The notes: a model not told the origin generated them from the letters alone. Numbered from the stretch's first letter, positions 8,686 through 17,253 are shown. The stretch is DNA of 64,000 nt from a candidate division KSB1 bacterium (GCA_024655945.1 JANLFK010000004.1:130370-194369); one strand, 5' to 3'. Translations and numbers: made by a program.

Positions 8686-9534
8686 TCACACCACCTCTGG
8701 CAGGTTGATGACGTCCCAGTAGGTGAAAATGGGGCCGTCCAGGCAGGTGTACTTGTAGCCGATGGCACAGTGGCCGCACTTGCCCACGCCACACTTCATC
8801 TTGCGCTCCAAAGACATCAGGATGTGGTCCTTAGAAAAGTTGCGCTCCAAGAGCTTCTGCAGGACAAACTTGTACATCACCGGCGGGCCACATACCGCAG
8901 CGATGGTGGTCTTGGGGTCGAGTGTGACCTTGTCGAAGAGCTTGGGTACCACGCCGATGTGCGCCGGCCACCTGCCGGTGTCGTCACGGTCGACGGTGAG
9001 CAGACAGGTGATGTCCGGTTGGTCCAACAGGCCCAGGAGCTCGTACTTGAAGAGCATGTCGCCGGGCACGCGGGCGCCGTACATGAGGATGATGTCCTGG
9101 AACTTGCTGCGGTTGTCCATGGCATACCAGAGCAGGGAACGCAGCGGTGCCATGCCCAGGCCGCCGGCGACCAAGAGGAGGTTGTGCCCTTCCATCTCCT
9201 GGACCGGGTAGCCGTTGCCATACGGCCCCCTGATGCCGATTAGTGAATCAACTGGAAGCCTGAACAGCGCCTCGGTAACGCGTCCTACCTTGCGCACGCA
9301 GAGCTCCAGTACACCAGGCCTGGTCGGGGAGGACGAGATGGAGATGGGCGCCTCGCCGGTGCCGAGCACGCTCAATTCCACAAACTGGCCTGGCCGGTGC
9401 TTGAAGTTGCGCGCCACCTCATCGTCCTCAAAGCGCAACTGGAACAGGCGATGATCGGGTATCTGCGGCAGGATGCGCACGATCCGCGCCAGATGCGGCT
9501 GATAAGGGTTGTCCTTGGGTAGGTGGTCAGACAT
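8686..9534 (-). CDS. hydG: (Sulf)hydrogenase gamma subunit, FAD/NAD(P)-binding reductase
   Basis: 282 residues of the ferredoxin-NADP reductase fold. The FAD-binding beta-barrel contains RPGQFVELS and APISISSSP. The nucleotide domain contains LLVAGGLGMAPLRS and AVCGPPVMY. The C-terminus binds a 2Fe-2S cluster through CGVGKCGHC and a later Cys (YKYTC), as in dihydroorotate dehydrogenase electron-transfer subunits. It passes electrons between NAD(P)H and the hydrogenase FeS chain. The ATG overlaps the beta-subunit stop by eight bases. This start was preferred over an upstream in-frame one because it gives the normal family length. Confidence 0.93.
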   Translation of the reverse strand: MSDHLPKDNPYQPHLARIVRILPQIPDHRLFQLRFEDDEVARNFKHRPGQFVELSVLGTGEAPISISSSPTRPGVLELCVRKVGRVTEALFRLPVDSLIGIRGPYGNGYPVQEMEGHNLLLVAGGLGMAPLRSLLWYAMDNRSKFQDIILMYGARVPGDMLFKYELLGLLDQPDITCLLTVDRDDTGRWPAHIGVVPKLFDKVTLDPKTTIAAVCGPPVMYKFVLQKLLERNFSKDHILMSLERKMKCGVGKCGHCAIGYKYTCLDGPIFTYWDVINLPEVV

Positions 9535-10552
9535 GGGCCTCGCTCCGCAGTTTGGTGATGAGTTCGATGATGTTGATGTCCGCCGGGCATGCCTCGATGC
9601 AGCGTCCGCAACCGGTGCAGGCGGGTCGGCCGTACTCAGCAACAAAGCCGCGCTGCTTGTGGAAGAAGCGGTTCTTCACCCGAGAGGACCTCTCCTTGCG
9701 GAAGTTGTGTCCGCCGGCCACCAGCGCATAATCTTTGAAGAGGCAAGAGTCCCAACGGCGCTTGCGCACGCCCTGTTGCGCATTGAGTTCCAATAGGTCG
9801 AGCACGTCGTAGCAGTAGCAGGTGGGGCAGACCATCGAGCAAGCGCCGCAACTGAGGCACTTCTCCCCGGCCTCCTTCCACAGGCGACTCTCGTATTCCA
9901 GGTCGAAAATCTCCGGCAGGCCCCAAGTTTCCACCTCCACAGCAAAGTGCTCCCGCCTGGCATTGGACCGCCGTTTGAACTCTTCCTTTGCCCGTTCGTC
10001 TACCTCGCCAAAGAGGTGGTGCGAGGCATTGATCATGTCGTCGCCGAGGCTGGTACCTACCATCACCATGTAGCGGTCGCCGATGTCACTTAGAAACAGG
10101 TCAAAGCCATCCTCGGTAAAGTAGGTTCCCATGGAGTTGCAGAAGCAGAGCTGGTCGGGAATGCAGTCCAGGCCAATTATCGCCACGTGCTTTCGTCGCT
10201 CGAAGTAATAGGGGTCTGTGTACGCGCCGCTGAAGACCAGGTCCAGAATCTTAATGCCGTGAATATCGCAAGGGTGAAGGCCGAAAAGGACGTATCGCTT
10301 GCCTGCCTCTTCGTTCACTGGGGCGTAACCGTCCGTGGAGAAGGCAAACATCGTCTGCTCTGGCGGCATGAAGTACTTCTTGGGCGGCAGAATGGTGCGC
10401 AGGCAGCCAACTTGAATATCGGCTACGTCCTCGACTTGGGCAAAGGCGCAGCTCTTCTCACCTCTCTTGAGGGGCGCGTGGAGCTCGCCAAAGGACCTGC
10501 TGGCCTCGAGAAACGGAAGGAGATTGCTCTTGGACAAAGTGACGATCTTCAT
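9527..10552 (-). CDS. hydB: (Sulf)hydrogenase beta subunit, 4Fe-4S electron-transfer protein
   Basis: 341 residues. Two ferredoxin-like cluster motifs lie in the C-terminal third: CLSCGACSMVCPTCYC and CTGCGRCIEACP. The N-terminal part contains GLHPCDIHGI and other features of the HydB/AsrA family (sulfhydrogenase beta or anaerobic sulfite reductase A). Adjacent gamma, delta and alpha subunits settle the hydrogenase assignment. GAAAGG stands upstream of the ATG. The gene begins 24 bases after the single-domain receiver, so the regulators and the enzyme appear to be in one transcript. Confidence 0.93.
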   Translation of the reverse strand: MKIVTLSKSNLLPFLEASRSFGELHAPLKRGEKSCAFAQVEDVADIQVGCLRTILPPKKYFMPPEQTMFAFSTDGYAPVNEEAGKRYVLFGLHPCDIHGIKILDLVFSGAYTDPYYFERRKHVAIIGLDCIPDQLCFCNSMGTYFTEDGFDLFLSDIGDRYMVMVGTSLGDDMINASHHLFGEVDERAKEEFKRRSNARREHFAVEVETWGLPEIFDLEYESRLWKEAGEKCLSCGACSMVCPTCYCYDVLDLLELNAQQGVRKRRWDSCLFKDYALVAGGHNFRKERSSRVKNRFFHKQRGFVAEYGRPACTGCGRCIEACPADINIIELITKLRSEAHV

Positions 10553-10576
10553 CGGTCTACCTTTCGTGCAGGTGGG

Positions 10577-10972
10577 TCAGTTCTTCCTAAGGAGGTTTTC
10601 GACTCGTCGCAGGAGCTCATCGGCCTTTATCGGCTTTTCGGCAAAGTCGTCCGCCTCGAAGTATTCGCCGTCGGTCTCCGGCGAGAAGGTGAATCCGGTC
10701 ACCTGGTTCACCGAAGAGATGGCAAAGACCGGAATCGAACGCAAAGCCGGATCATGCTTCAGCTGGTAGCAGAGCTTGAACCCGTCGTTCATGCGGTCCA
10801 TGATGATGTCCAGGATGATGAGGTCGGGCCTGGACGTGGCAATCCTCTGCTCAGCTTCGGCCTTGGAATGGGCGGTTACCACCTCATAGTCCTTGCTCTC
10901 CAAGATACTCTTGGTAATCTCCACATAGTCTGGATCGTCATCGACTATCAAGATTTTCGGCCTCTGCGCCAT
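10577..10972 (-). CDS. Single-domain response regulator (CheY-like)
   Basis: 131 residues forming one receiver: acidic pocket VDDDPDY, phospho-acceptor Asp in LIILDIIMD, and KPIKADELL at the end. It has an insertion FTFSPETDGEYFEADDF between beta4 and beta5 that is almost repeated in the second receiver of the 12525-13442 protein, so the two are paralogues. It has no output domain, so it may be a phosphate shuttle or act by binding a partner. The chosen ATG has AAGGAG upstream. It sits between the hybrid kinase (49 bases upstream) and hydB (24 bases downstream). Confidence 0.93.
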   Translation of the reverse strand: MAQRPKILIVDDDPDYVEITKSILESKDYEVVTAHSKAEAEQRIATSRPDLIILDIIMDRMNDGFKLCYQLKHDPALRSIPVFAISSVNQVTGFTFSPETDGEYFEADDFAEKPIKADELLRRVENLLRKN

Positions 10973-11021
10973 GGACTGATTCTCCTTCTGCTTTGTGTGC
11001 GTCTTTCGCGCTAACCAAACT

Positions 11022-12509
11022 CTATGTCGTCTTGTACGCGGGCAGGTGAACTGCAAAGGTGCTGCCGCGATCTACCTCACTTTCCACTTCGATGTAGCCA
11101 CGGTGGCACTCCACAATGCGCTTGGCGATGGCCAGACCCAGGCCGGTGCCACAAATCTTCCGGGTGTGCTCGGTCTTCACCCGGTAGAACTCATCGAAGA
11201 TTCTGCTCTGCTCTTCTGGGGGGATGCCGAAGCCGGTGTCCTTGACCGCAACCACCAGGTAGGAGTCCTGGCTGCTGGCCGACACGGTGACCTCCCCGCC
11301 CGGACGATTGTACTTGATGGCATTGCTCACCAGATTGGTGAACACCCGCATCAAGTCCTCGCGATCCCCCACCACTTTGGGTAGGCGTTCGGCGGTGGAG
11401 AGCTTCAGGGTGACCTCCTGGGCGCGGGCCTCGCTGCCCATGAGTTCGACTACTTCCTTGAGGATTTTGTCCACTTCCACCGGGGCCATCTCCTGGGCCA
11501 CTTTGCCGGCTTCGATGGCGGAGAGGTCCAGCAGGTCGCGGATGAGGCTGAGCAGAGCAGCCGCGCGGTCCCGGCAGCGTTCGAGGATCTGCCTCTGCCG
11601 CGCCTGGTCGCCTTTGACCATGCCGTCCAGAATCAAGTTGAGGTAGCCTTCGATGGCTCCGATGGGCGCCTTCAGCTCATGGGCGACCATGCGCACAAAG
11701 TCGGACTTGCTCTTCTCGATCCGCTTTTGCTCGGAGATGTCCCGCAGGACCACCACAACGCCGATGACCTCGTTCGTGTCGCTCAGAATCGGCGAGAGGG
11801 TGGCCGCCAGCACCGTGTTGGGCTCATGTCCGCTGGGGATCTCCTTTCTGGCCAGTACCGGGTGGCTGCCATGTTGGGCCAGCGCACCGAGCATGAACTC
11901 CTCGAGGGCCTTGTTCTGGAGGAGTGCCTCGATTGGCTTGCCCAGCGCTTGGGCGTCGTGCAAGCGCAGCATCTTCTGGGCCACCGGGTTGAGAAGCACC
12001 AACTGCCGCTTTTGGTTCACGACGAGGAGCCCTTCCCCCATGGACTGGATGATAGTGGCCGTGCGCGACCGCTCCACCGCAAGCTCCAGCAGGTTGCGTT
12101 CCCGTTCTTTGCGCAGGCGCTCGGTCTCAAGCAGGAGGCGCCGCCTTTCCAGGCCGCGCAGGATGGCCGCGCGAAGTTCCTCCGGGCCGAACGGCTTGGG
12201 GAGGTAGTCGAACGCGCCCTTCTTCACTGCCTCCACTGCCGATTCGATGGTCGCGTAGCCGGTGATGACAATGGTCACGATCTTCTTGTCGTGCTGGTGG
12301 ATGGCCTCCAAGAGCTCCATGCCCCCCATCTCAGGCATGAGCAGGTCGACCAACACCAGGTCCGGCGATTTCTCTCTCACCAGCGCCAACCCGGCACAGC
12401 CGTCTCCAGCGGTGAGCACCTCATAGTATTCATCGCTTAGAATGCGTTGACAACCGAGGCGAATGATCTCCTCATCGTCAACGACCAGTATGCGCGGCGT
12501 GCTTCTCAT
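11022..12509 (-). CDS. Receiver-PAS-histidine kinase hybrid, soluble
   Basis: 495 residues, no membrane segment. Residues 1-120 are a receiver (VVDDEE, Asp in VLVDLLMPEMGG, PKPF). A coiled linker leads to a PAS domain (about 145-265, IIQSMGEGLLVVNQ to VVLRDISEQKR), a HisKA domain with FVRMVAHELKAPIGA and a HATPase domain with NLVSNAIKYN, DTGFGIP and GTGLGLAIAKR. An N-terminal receiver before a kinase suggests that the kinase is itself controlled by phosphorylation. It starts 15 bases after the double-receiver gene and precedes the single-domain receiver, so all three probably form a cytoplasmic phosphorelay. Confidence 0.93.
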   Translation of the reverse strand: MRSTPRILVVDDEEIIRLGCQRILSDEYYEVLTAGDGCAGLALVREKSPDLVLVDLLMPEMGGMELLEAIHQHDKKIVTIVITGYATIESAVEAVKKGAFDYLPKPFGPEELRAAILRGLERRRLLLETERLRKERERNLLELAVERSRTATIIQSMGEGLLVVNQKRQLVLLNPVAQKMLRLHDAQALGKPIEALLQNKALEEFMLGALAQHGSHPVLARKEIPSGHEPNTVLAATLSPILSDTNEVIGVVVVLRDISEQKRIEKSKSDFVRMVAHELKAPIGAIEGYLNLILDGMVKGDQARQRQILERCRDRAAALLSLIRDLLDLSAIEAGKVAQEMAPVEVDKILKEVVELMGSEARAQEVTLKLSTAERLPKVVGDREDLMRVFTNLVSNAIKYNRPGGEVTVSASSQDSYLVVAVKDTGFGIPPEEQSRIFDEFYRVKTEHTRKICGTGLGLAIAKRIVECHRGYIEVESEVDRGSTFAVHLPAYKTT

Positions 12510-12524
12510 CGACTCCCGCCATCC

Positions 12525-13442
12525 TTATGACTGTTTTTTCAAACCCATGCCCTTGTAGGTATCCACCTTCTCCCATGAGCTGCGGCGCGCCTTGGCAAGG
12601 AGCGATTCGATGCGCTGCACGAGCTCATCGGGGCGGACCGGCTTCTCCACAAAATCTTCGACCGGCAGAAAGTCGCCATCGGTCTCCGGGGAAAAGCGGA
12701 ACTCTGCCATCTGATTGATCTGAGTGACCATCAGCACGGGGATCTTTCGGTACTGCTGGTCAGCGCGCAGGCGATAGGCGAGGTGGAAACCTTCGGTGCC
12801 TTTGGGCATCATCACGTCCAACATGATGAGGTCGGGTTGCCAGGTGCCCAGTGCCTGCCATGCCTCTTCCGGAGTGTAGGCGGCTGCCGTCTGGAAGCCG
12901 TGTGTTTCCAGCACGGTCTTGTTGATTTCCACAAAGTCCGGGTCGTCGTCCACGATGAGGATTCTTGCTTTGGAGTCCATGGGGTGAACCTCTTTTGTTG
13001 CAGCCTGCAGTTCGGCCGTTGCTCCTTGCAATGCCGAAAGCACGGCCACCTTCAAATCTTCTATGCCGAAGCACTCGAGGTGGTAATAGTAGACCCGCGC
13101 CTTGCGGATCTCTGCCTCAAGCTCTCGGGTGTTGTGCGTGCTCTTGACGATGATTTTCGATTTTGGGTCCAGTCCGCGCAGGATGCTCACCGCGCGCTCG
13201 GGGCGCATCCCCTCCACCTTGGCATCCAGCACGATGACTTCGAACTTGTGCTCCTGCACGCGGCGAATGGCCTCGGCAATGTCGGCCTCTGCCTCGATGC
13301 AATAGCCGTGGGCGTAAACAAACTGCGTCAGCTCGCGTATGCACGGGTCCTGCTGGTCGCCGACCACCAGGATGTTGGCCAAGCAGTGGATGGGGGGCCT
13401 TACTTCGGCCTCGCCCCGTTCGTGTGTTCTTTCGCTTTCCAT
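12525..13442 (-). CDS. Double-receiver response regulator
   Basis: 305 residues. Receiver 1 (about 18-130) is degenerate: its N-terminal acidic pocket reads VVGDQQD, although VIVLDAKVEG keeps an Asp. Receiver 2 (from about 155) is complete (VDDDPDF, Asp in LIMLDVMMP, EKPVRPDEL) and carries the FRFSPETDG insertion shared with the 10577-10972 receiver. The start at 13442 has GAGG eight or nine bases upstream; an in-frame ATG 102 bases further up lacks a comparable signal. An internal ATG at 12980, preceded by AAGAGG, would produce receiver 2 alone. It is the first gene of the hydrogenase directon and has no DNA-binding domain. Confidence 0.85.
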   Translation of the reverse strand: MESERTHERGEAEVRPPIHCLANILVVGDQQDPCIRELTQFVYAHGYCIEAEADIAEAIRRVQEHKFEVIVLDAKVEGMRPERAVSILRGLDPKSKIIVKSTHNTRELEAEIRKARVYYYHLECFGIEDLKVAVLSALQGATAELQAATKEVHPMDSKARILIVDDDPDFVEINKTVLETHGFQTAAAYTPEEAWQALGTWQPDLIMLDVMMPKGTEGFHLAYRLRADQQYRKIPVLMVTQINQMAEFRFSPETDGDFLPVEDFVEKPVRPDELVQRIESLLAKARRSSWEKVDTYKGMGLKKQS

Positions 13443-13456
13443 TCCGCCGTCCTCTT

Positions 13457-13472
13457 TACAAGACCCGTGCCA
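13457..13472 (-). promoter_or_regulatory. Weak sigma54-like element
   Basis: On the minus strand this reads TGGCAC-N5-TTGTA against the consensus TGGCAC-N5-TTGCA, so the -24 box is perfect and the -12 GC is GT. A start 12 bases downstream would fall about five bases before the ATG of the double-receiver gene and would leave out its ribosome-binding site. Function is therefore doubtful. It is recorded because an NtrC-type activator is encoded next door. Confidence 0.2.
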
Positions 13473-13589
13473 GGAAGTGGGCACGATGAAGGCACGTCCA
13501 GCGCTCCATGCAACTCCTTGAATAACAAGGGATGGAAAGGGCACCTCTGGGGGACAATGGCACCTCCGAACTGCCGGCGCAGCAGCGCA

Positions 13590-13606
13590 GTGGGGTGTTT
13601 CTCCAC
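13590..13606. promoter_or_regulatory. Imperfect dyad GTGGGG...CTCCAC
   Basis: GTGGGG-N5-CTCCAC with five of six arm pairs. It shares its CGCAGTGGGGTRTTTYTCC context with the perfect dyad at 13708-13726. Such paired dyads 150-285 bases upstream of a gene resemble enhancers for NtrC-type activators. That role is inference only. Confidence 0.35.
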
Positions 13607-13707
13607 AGTCTCACTTGCCGGCGAGCGCCGCGGCCTTCAACGGGCCTGCAACTGAGCCTGGTTTGCGCATAAAACCAGCAGGAACCGAAGTGGGGCAATC
13701 CTCCGCA

Positions 13708-13726
13708 GTGGGGTATTTTTCCCCAC
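13708..13726. promoter_or_regulatory. Perfect dyad GTGGGG-N7-CCCCAC
   Basis: Six-base arms with the spacer TATTTTT. A third half-site (GTGGGG at 13690) lies just upstream. On the plus strand the element also resembles a short terminator hairpin, but no gene on that strand ends here. Candidate activator-binding site for the NtrC-type protein encoded at 13846-15222. Confidence 0.35.
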
Positions 13727-13845
13727 CTGGCGGCGAAGCAAGGTGTCCATGGTGGGGAGCTTGTGCGAGAGCCGAGCGGCCATGGCTCGGACCCTGAGGT
13801 GCGCGGTGAATTGACTGGACCGGGAGCCGATGTGGGCAGCGGCGA

Positions 13846-15222
13846 CTACATGGTCTTGATTTGGTAGCGCTTGATCTTCTCGTACAGCGTCTTGCGGTCG
13901 ATGCCCAGCAGTTGCGCGGCGCGGGAGCGATTCCAGTCGGTGGCAATGAGGGTGCGGATAATGTGTTCTTTCTCCAGCTCCTCCAAGGTGCGGATCTGGA
14001 ACTGCTCAGCGGGCTGGGCCTTCTCCTCGACGCGGAGATGCGCAGGGAGACTGTCGGGTGTGATCTGGTCGCTGTCTTCGATCACCACGGCCCGCTCGAT
14101 GACGTTTTCCAGCTCGCGCACGTTACCCGGCCAGTGATAGTTGCACAGCAGCTGCATCGCCGCGGGCGAGATGTCGTGGATGTCGCGCTTGCGCCGCTGG
14201 TTGTACTTCTGCAGGAAATGGCGTGCCAAGAGCGGAATGTCCTCCTTGCGCTCGCGCAACGAGGGCAGGTAGATGGGGATGACGCTCAGGCGGTAGTACA
14301 AGTCCTCGCGGAATGTCCCTTCCTGCACGCAGCGGCGGAGGTCGCGATTGGTGGCGGCGATGACGCGCACGTCCACCTTGATGGTGGTCGTACCGCCCAC
14401 GCGGCGGATCTCGCGCTCCTGAATTGCCCGCAGGATCTTGGCCTGCATGCTGAGCGAGATATTGCCGATTTCGTCGAACAGAAAGGTGCCGCCGTTTGCC
14501 AGCTCGAAGCTGCCATGTTTTGTCTCGATGGCGCCGGTGAACGCTCCCTTGACGTGCCCGAAGAGCTCGCTCTCGAACAGCGTCTCCACCAATGAGCCGC
14601 AATCGACCGTCAGGAAGGGCTTGTCGCGGCGGTGGCTATTGTAGTGGATGGCGCGCGCGATGAGCTCTTTGCCGGTGCCGCTTTCCCCGTAGATGAGCAC
14701 CGTGGAGTCGGTGGGAGCGACCTTTTTGACGAGCCGAAAGACCTCCCGCATGCGTGGGCTGTCGCCGACAATGATGTCGGTGCGGCCGTCCAACTCGATC
14801 TTCCACTCTTGCTCTGGCGGGCCGCTGAGCAGCTCCCGCTTCTTCAGGACCTTGGCGACCACCTGGCGCACTTCGCTGGGCGGGAAGGGCTTCGGGACGT
14901 AGTCGTAGGCGCCGAGGCGCATCGCTTCGACGGCGGTTTCCACGGTGGCATAGCCGGTGATCATCACCACGTCGGTGGCAAGGGCCTGGCGCTTGATTTG
15001 GCGCAGCACCTCAATGCCGTCTTGCCCCGGCATTTTCAGGTCCAAGAGGGCGATGTCGAAGTGTTCTGTCTGCAGCGCCCGCAACGCCTCGAGGCCGTCC
15101 GCTGCGGTGCGCACCCGATAGCCCTCGCCGCGCAACACCCGCTCGCACCCTTCGCGGATGCTCGCATCGTCGTCTGCAACCAAGATGTTGACGCTACCGC
15201 TTTGCTCGCTCATGCGCCGCAT
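13846..15222 (-). CDS. NtrC-family sigma54-dependent response regulator
   Basis: 458 residues. Receiver (VADDDAS, Asp in [17 protein letters not shown]), AAA+ domain (about 145-375) with Walker A GESGTGKE and an intact [15 protein letters not shown] sigma54-contact loop, the arginine-finger region YYRLSVIPI, and a C-terminal Fis-type helix-turn-helix ([21 protein letters not shown]). It activates sigma54 promoters when phosphorylated. It overlaps the upstream Cache kinase by about 20-29 bases, so the two form a cognate pair. The start is uncertain between ATGs at 15222 and 15213; neither has a strong Shine-Dalgarno sequence. Targets could include the hydrogenase operon immediately downstream. 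Confidence 0.93.
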   Translation of the reverse strand: MRRMSEQSGSVNILVADDDASIREGCERVLRGEGYRVRTAADGLEALRALQTEHFDIALLDLKMPGQDGIEVLRQIKRQALATDVVMITGYATVETAVEAMRLGAYDYVPKPFPPSEVRQVVAKVLKKRELLSGPPEQEWKIELDGRTDIIVGDSPRMREVFRLVKKVAPTDSTVLIYGESGTGKELIARAIHYNSHRRDKPFLTVDCGSLVETLFESELFGHVKGAFTGAIETKHGSFELANGGTFLFDEIGNISLSMQAKILRAIQEREIRRVGGTTTIKVDVRVIAATNRDLRRCVQEGTFREDLYYRLSVIPIYLPSLRERKEDIPLLARHFLQKYNQRRKRDIHDISPAAMQLLCNYHWPGNVRELENVIERAVVIEDSDQITPDSLPAHLRVEEKAQPAEQFQIRTLEELEKEHIIRTLIATDWNRSRAAQLLGIDRKTLYEKIKRYQIKTM

Positions 15223-17155
15223 CCATCACCGGCAGTTTGATGTGAAAGGTCGTCCCTTTGCCAACTTCGCTCTCCACCTTGATGATGCCATTGTGCTTCC
15301 TGATGATGCCGAAGGCGATGGAGAGTCCCAACCCGGTTGCCTTGCCCAGCGGTTTGGTGGTGAAGAAGGGGTCAAATATCTTGCTCCGGATCTCCTCGGG
15401 GATGCCTGGCCCAGTGTCCCGGATGGAAGTGACCACGTAACCGTTTTCCTCAGTCACCCAGGTGGCTACCTCGAGCGTGCCGCTGCCCGCCATGGCCTCG
15501 GCAGCGTTCATGATGATGTTGATGAGCACTTGCTGCATCTGCCCAACGTCCACCATCACCTTCGGCAACAACGGAGCAAGGTTGCGAGTGACGGTGATCC
15601 CTTTGAAGATAGCCTGGGTGACCACCAAGTCGAGGGTGGTGGTAACAATCTTGTTGAGGTCGGTGACGGTCATCTCCAGCCTGGTTTGTCTGGAAAAGTC
15701 TAACAGGCCGCGCACGATCTTGCGGCAGCGCTCTGTCTCCCGGACGATGACCTGCAAGTCCTCTTTGATCGGGTCACCGTCCTTAGCTTTCTCCAGAAGG
15801 AGGTTGGCGTAGAGAAGGATGCCGCCCAGCGGGTTGTTGAGCTCGTGGGCAACGCCGGCTGCCAACTGCCCGACCGTGGCCAAGCGCTCGGATTGCATGA
15901 TGGTCTGTTGCGCGCGCTGCTTGAGCTGTTCGTCGCGGTCGAGCAGCGAGGCGGCCATGAAGTTGAACATGTGCCCCAGCGTGCCGATCTCATCTCGCGA
16001 GTTCACGTGCACTTTGTGGCTAAGGTCGCCCTCGGCCAGCTGCCGTGTTGCCTCCGCCAGACGACGCAGCGGCTTAAGAATGCCGTTGGCCAGCACGATG
16101 CTGATGAGCAAGGCGCCCACCACTCCTGCCAGCGTGATGCCCATGAAAGTGAACAGGGTGGCGCGGCGCAGGTCGGCGAACTTTTGCTCCAGCATTCCCA
16201 CGTACAAAATGCCGATGATGTTGCCAGAAAGGTTGCGGATGGGCTCATAGGCGGTGATGTACCAGTGGCTGACGACAAAGGCACGCTCGATCCACGGCAG
16301 GCCCTGCACCAGCACGCGGTCATGTACTGCCGCCGAGACCTGCGTGCCGATGGCGCGCGTGCCATCCTCGCGCAAGACGTTCGTGGCGATCCGCAGGTCG
16401 CCCTGGAAAATGGTGGCCGAACCGATCTCCTTGCCCTTGTACACCTCTCCCTGGTAGACGGTCTGCTTGATGGTGTCGACGAGGTCGTAGTAGCGGTTGA
16501 GCAGCACGCCGCCATAGATGACGCCCAGCAGATTTCCGGCTTCATCGAGTACCGGAGCAGCGGCCTTGAGCATCATGCCGCTGGTCTCCTCGCCGGCTGG
16601 CCGGGGCTTGGCCATGGGCGTGGGGATGACGGTGAGGCGGGCCCGTTCGGCAAGGTTCTGGCCCTCCTTGAGCAGTTCCTCGCGCGGGATGATGGTGGTG
16701 CCAGCGACCGTTTGCCCGGTCAGCAGCACGCGCCGCACGATCTCGTCCTCCGTCTGGCTGTCACCGGCCAGTGCTGGGTTGCGCGCCCGGAAGATGACCC
16801 TGCCCCGCGCATCCGTGGCGCTCAGTACGTCCAGTGACTCCATTTCCAAGGTGCGCTGCAGCTCCCTGCCCAAGGCTTTGATGTTGCCGGCAATCATGCC
16901 TTCACGGACATAGTAGCGGATCGACGTGAGCTCCACCACGTCGCGGATGCGTTCCAACTTGTTGCGATACAAAGCCCGGGCGGTGTTGAGGTCGTTGCGC
17001 ACCTTGTCCTGCGCCTGTCGAACCACGACGTCGCCGATGAGACGGAAGCCGACCCATGCCGCAATCGTACCCGAAAGCAAGACCACCACGACAAAGCTGA
17101 GGATGAGCTTCGTGCGCAGAGAGATACTCAGCGGCGCCTTCGGAAGCAACGACAT
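15194..17155 (-). CDS. Membrane sensor histidine kinase (Cache-HAMP-HisKA-HATPase), cognate of the NtrC gene
   Basis: 653 residues. Transmembrane helix (about 18-40), periplasmic Cache-like region (MMLKAAAPVL, GVIYGGVLLNRY, WYITAYEPIRN), second membrane helix and HAMP domain, H-box AAGVAHELNNPLGG, then N (NIIMNAAEAM), G1 (DTGPGIP), F (FDPFFTTK) and G2 (GLGLSIAFG) boxes. It is similar in layout and motifs to the kinase at 4066-6054, implying a duplication with shared or related ligands. The ATG has GAGG eight bases upstream. It is transcribed divergently from the ABC transporter operon, sharing a 138-base intergenic region. Confidence 0.93.
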   Translation of the reverse strand: MSLLPKAPLSISLRTKLILSFVVVVLLSGTIAAWVGFRLIGDVVVRQAQDKVRNDLNTARALYRNKLERIRDVVELTSIRYYVREGMIAGNIKALGRELQRTLEMESLDVLSATDARGRVIFRARNPALAGDSQTEDEIVRRVLLTGQTVAGTTIIPREELLKEGQNLAERARLTVIPTPMAKPRPAGEETSGMMLKAAAPVLDEAGNLLGVIYGGVLLNRYYDLVDTIKQTVYQGEVYKGKEIGSATIFQGDLRIATNVLREDGTRAIGTQVSAAVHDRVLVQGLPWIERAFVVSHWYITAYEPIRNLSGNIIGILYVGMLEQKFADLRRATLFTFMGITLAGVVGALLISIVLANGILKPLRRLAEATRQLAEGDLSHKVHVNSRDEIGTLGHMFNFMAASLLDRDEQLKQRAQQTIMQSERLATVGQLAAGVAHELNNPLGGILLYANLLLEKAKDGDPIKEDLQVIVRETERCRKIVRGLLDFSRQTRLEMTVTDLNKIVTTTLDLVVTQAIFKGITVTRNLAPLLPKVMVDVGQMQQVLINIIMNAAEAMAGSGTLEVATWVTEENGYVVTSIRDTGPGIPEEIRSKIFDPFFTTKPLGKATGLGLSIAFGIIRKHNGIIKVESEVGKGTTFHIKLPVMDAAHERAKR

Positions 17156-17224
17156 GTGCAATTCCTCGGTGCGAAGCAGCGCCAGGCCTTCTTCACAGCC
17201 GGCCACCGCAATTTAAGAAAAAGC

Positions 17225-17253
17225 GTTGACTGGGTCAACAAAAATGTTATATT
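17225..17253 (+). promoter_or_regulatory. Sigma70-like promoter with overlapping palindrome
   Basis: TTGACT (17226-17231), 16 bases, then TATATT (17248-17253), giving a predicted start near 17260. A perfect inverted repeat GTTGAC-TGG-GTCAAC (17225-17239) covers the -35 box, a typical repressor position. It would drive the ATPase/transporter operon, with a leader of roughly 35 bases to the TTG start codon. Confidence 0.65.

Larger units (their letters stand above)
13443..13845. other. 403-base intergenic region upstream of the hydrogenase directon
   Basis: It separates the double-receiver gene from the NtrC-type gene; both are on the minus strand. No convincing ORF is present. It contains two related GTGGGG hairpin or dyad elements about 118 bases apart and one weak sigma54-like match (13457-13472), listed separately. 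It is the most likely location of the promoter for the hydrogenase operon, but I see no good sigma70 promoter. Confidence 0.6.

Noticed and set aside
13457-13472. Sigma54 promoter for the hydrogenase operon
   Set aside because: Kept only as a low-confidence element: the -12 GC is missing and the predicted start would leave no room for the ribosome-binding site.
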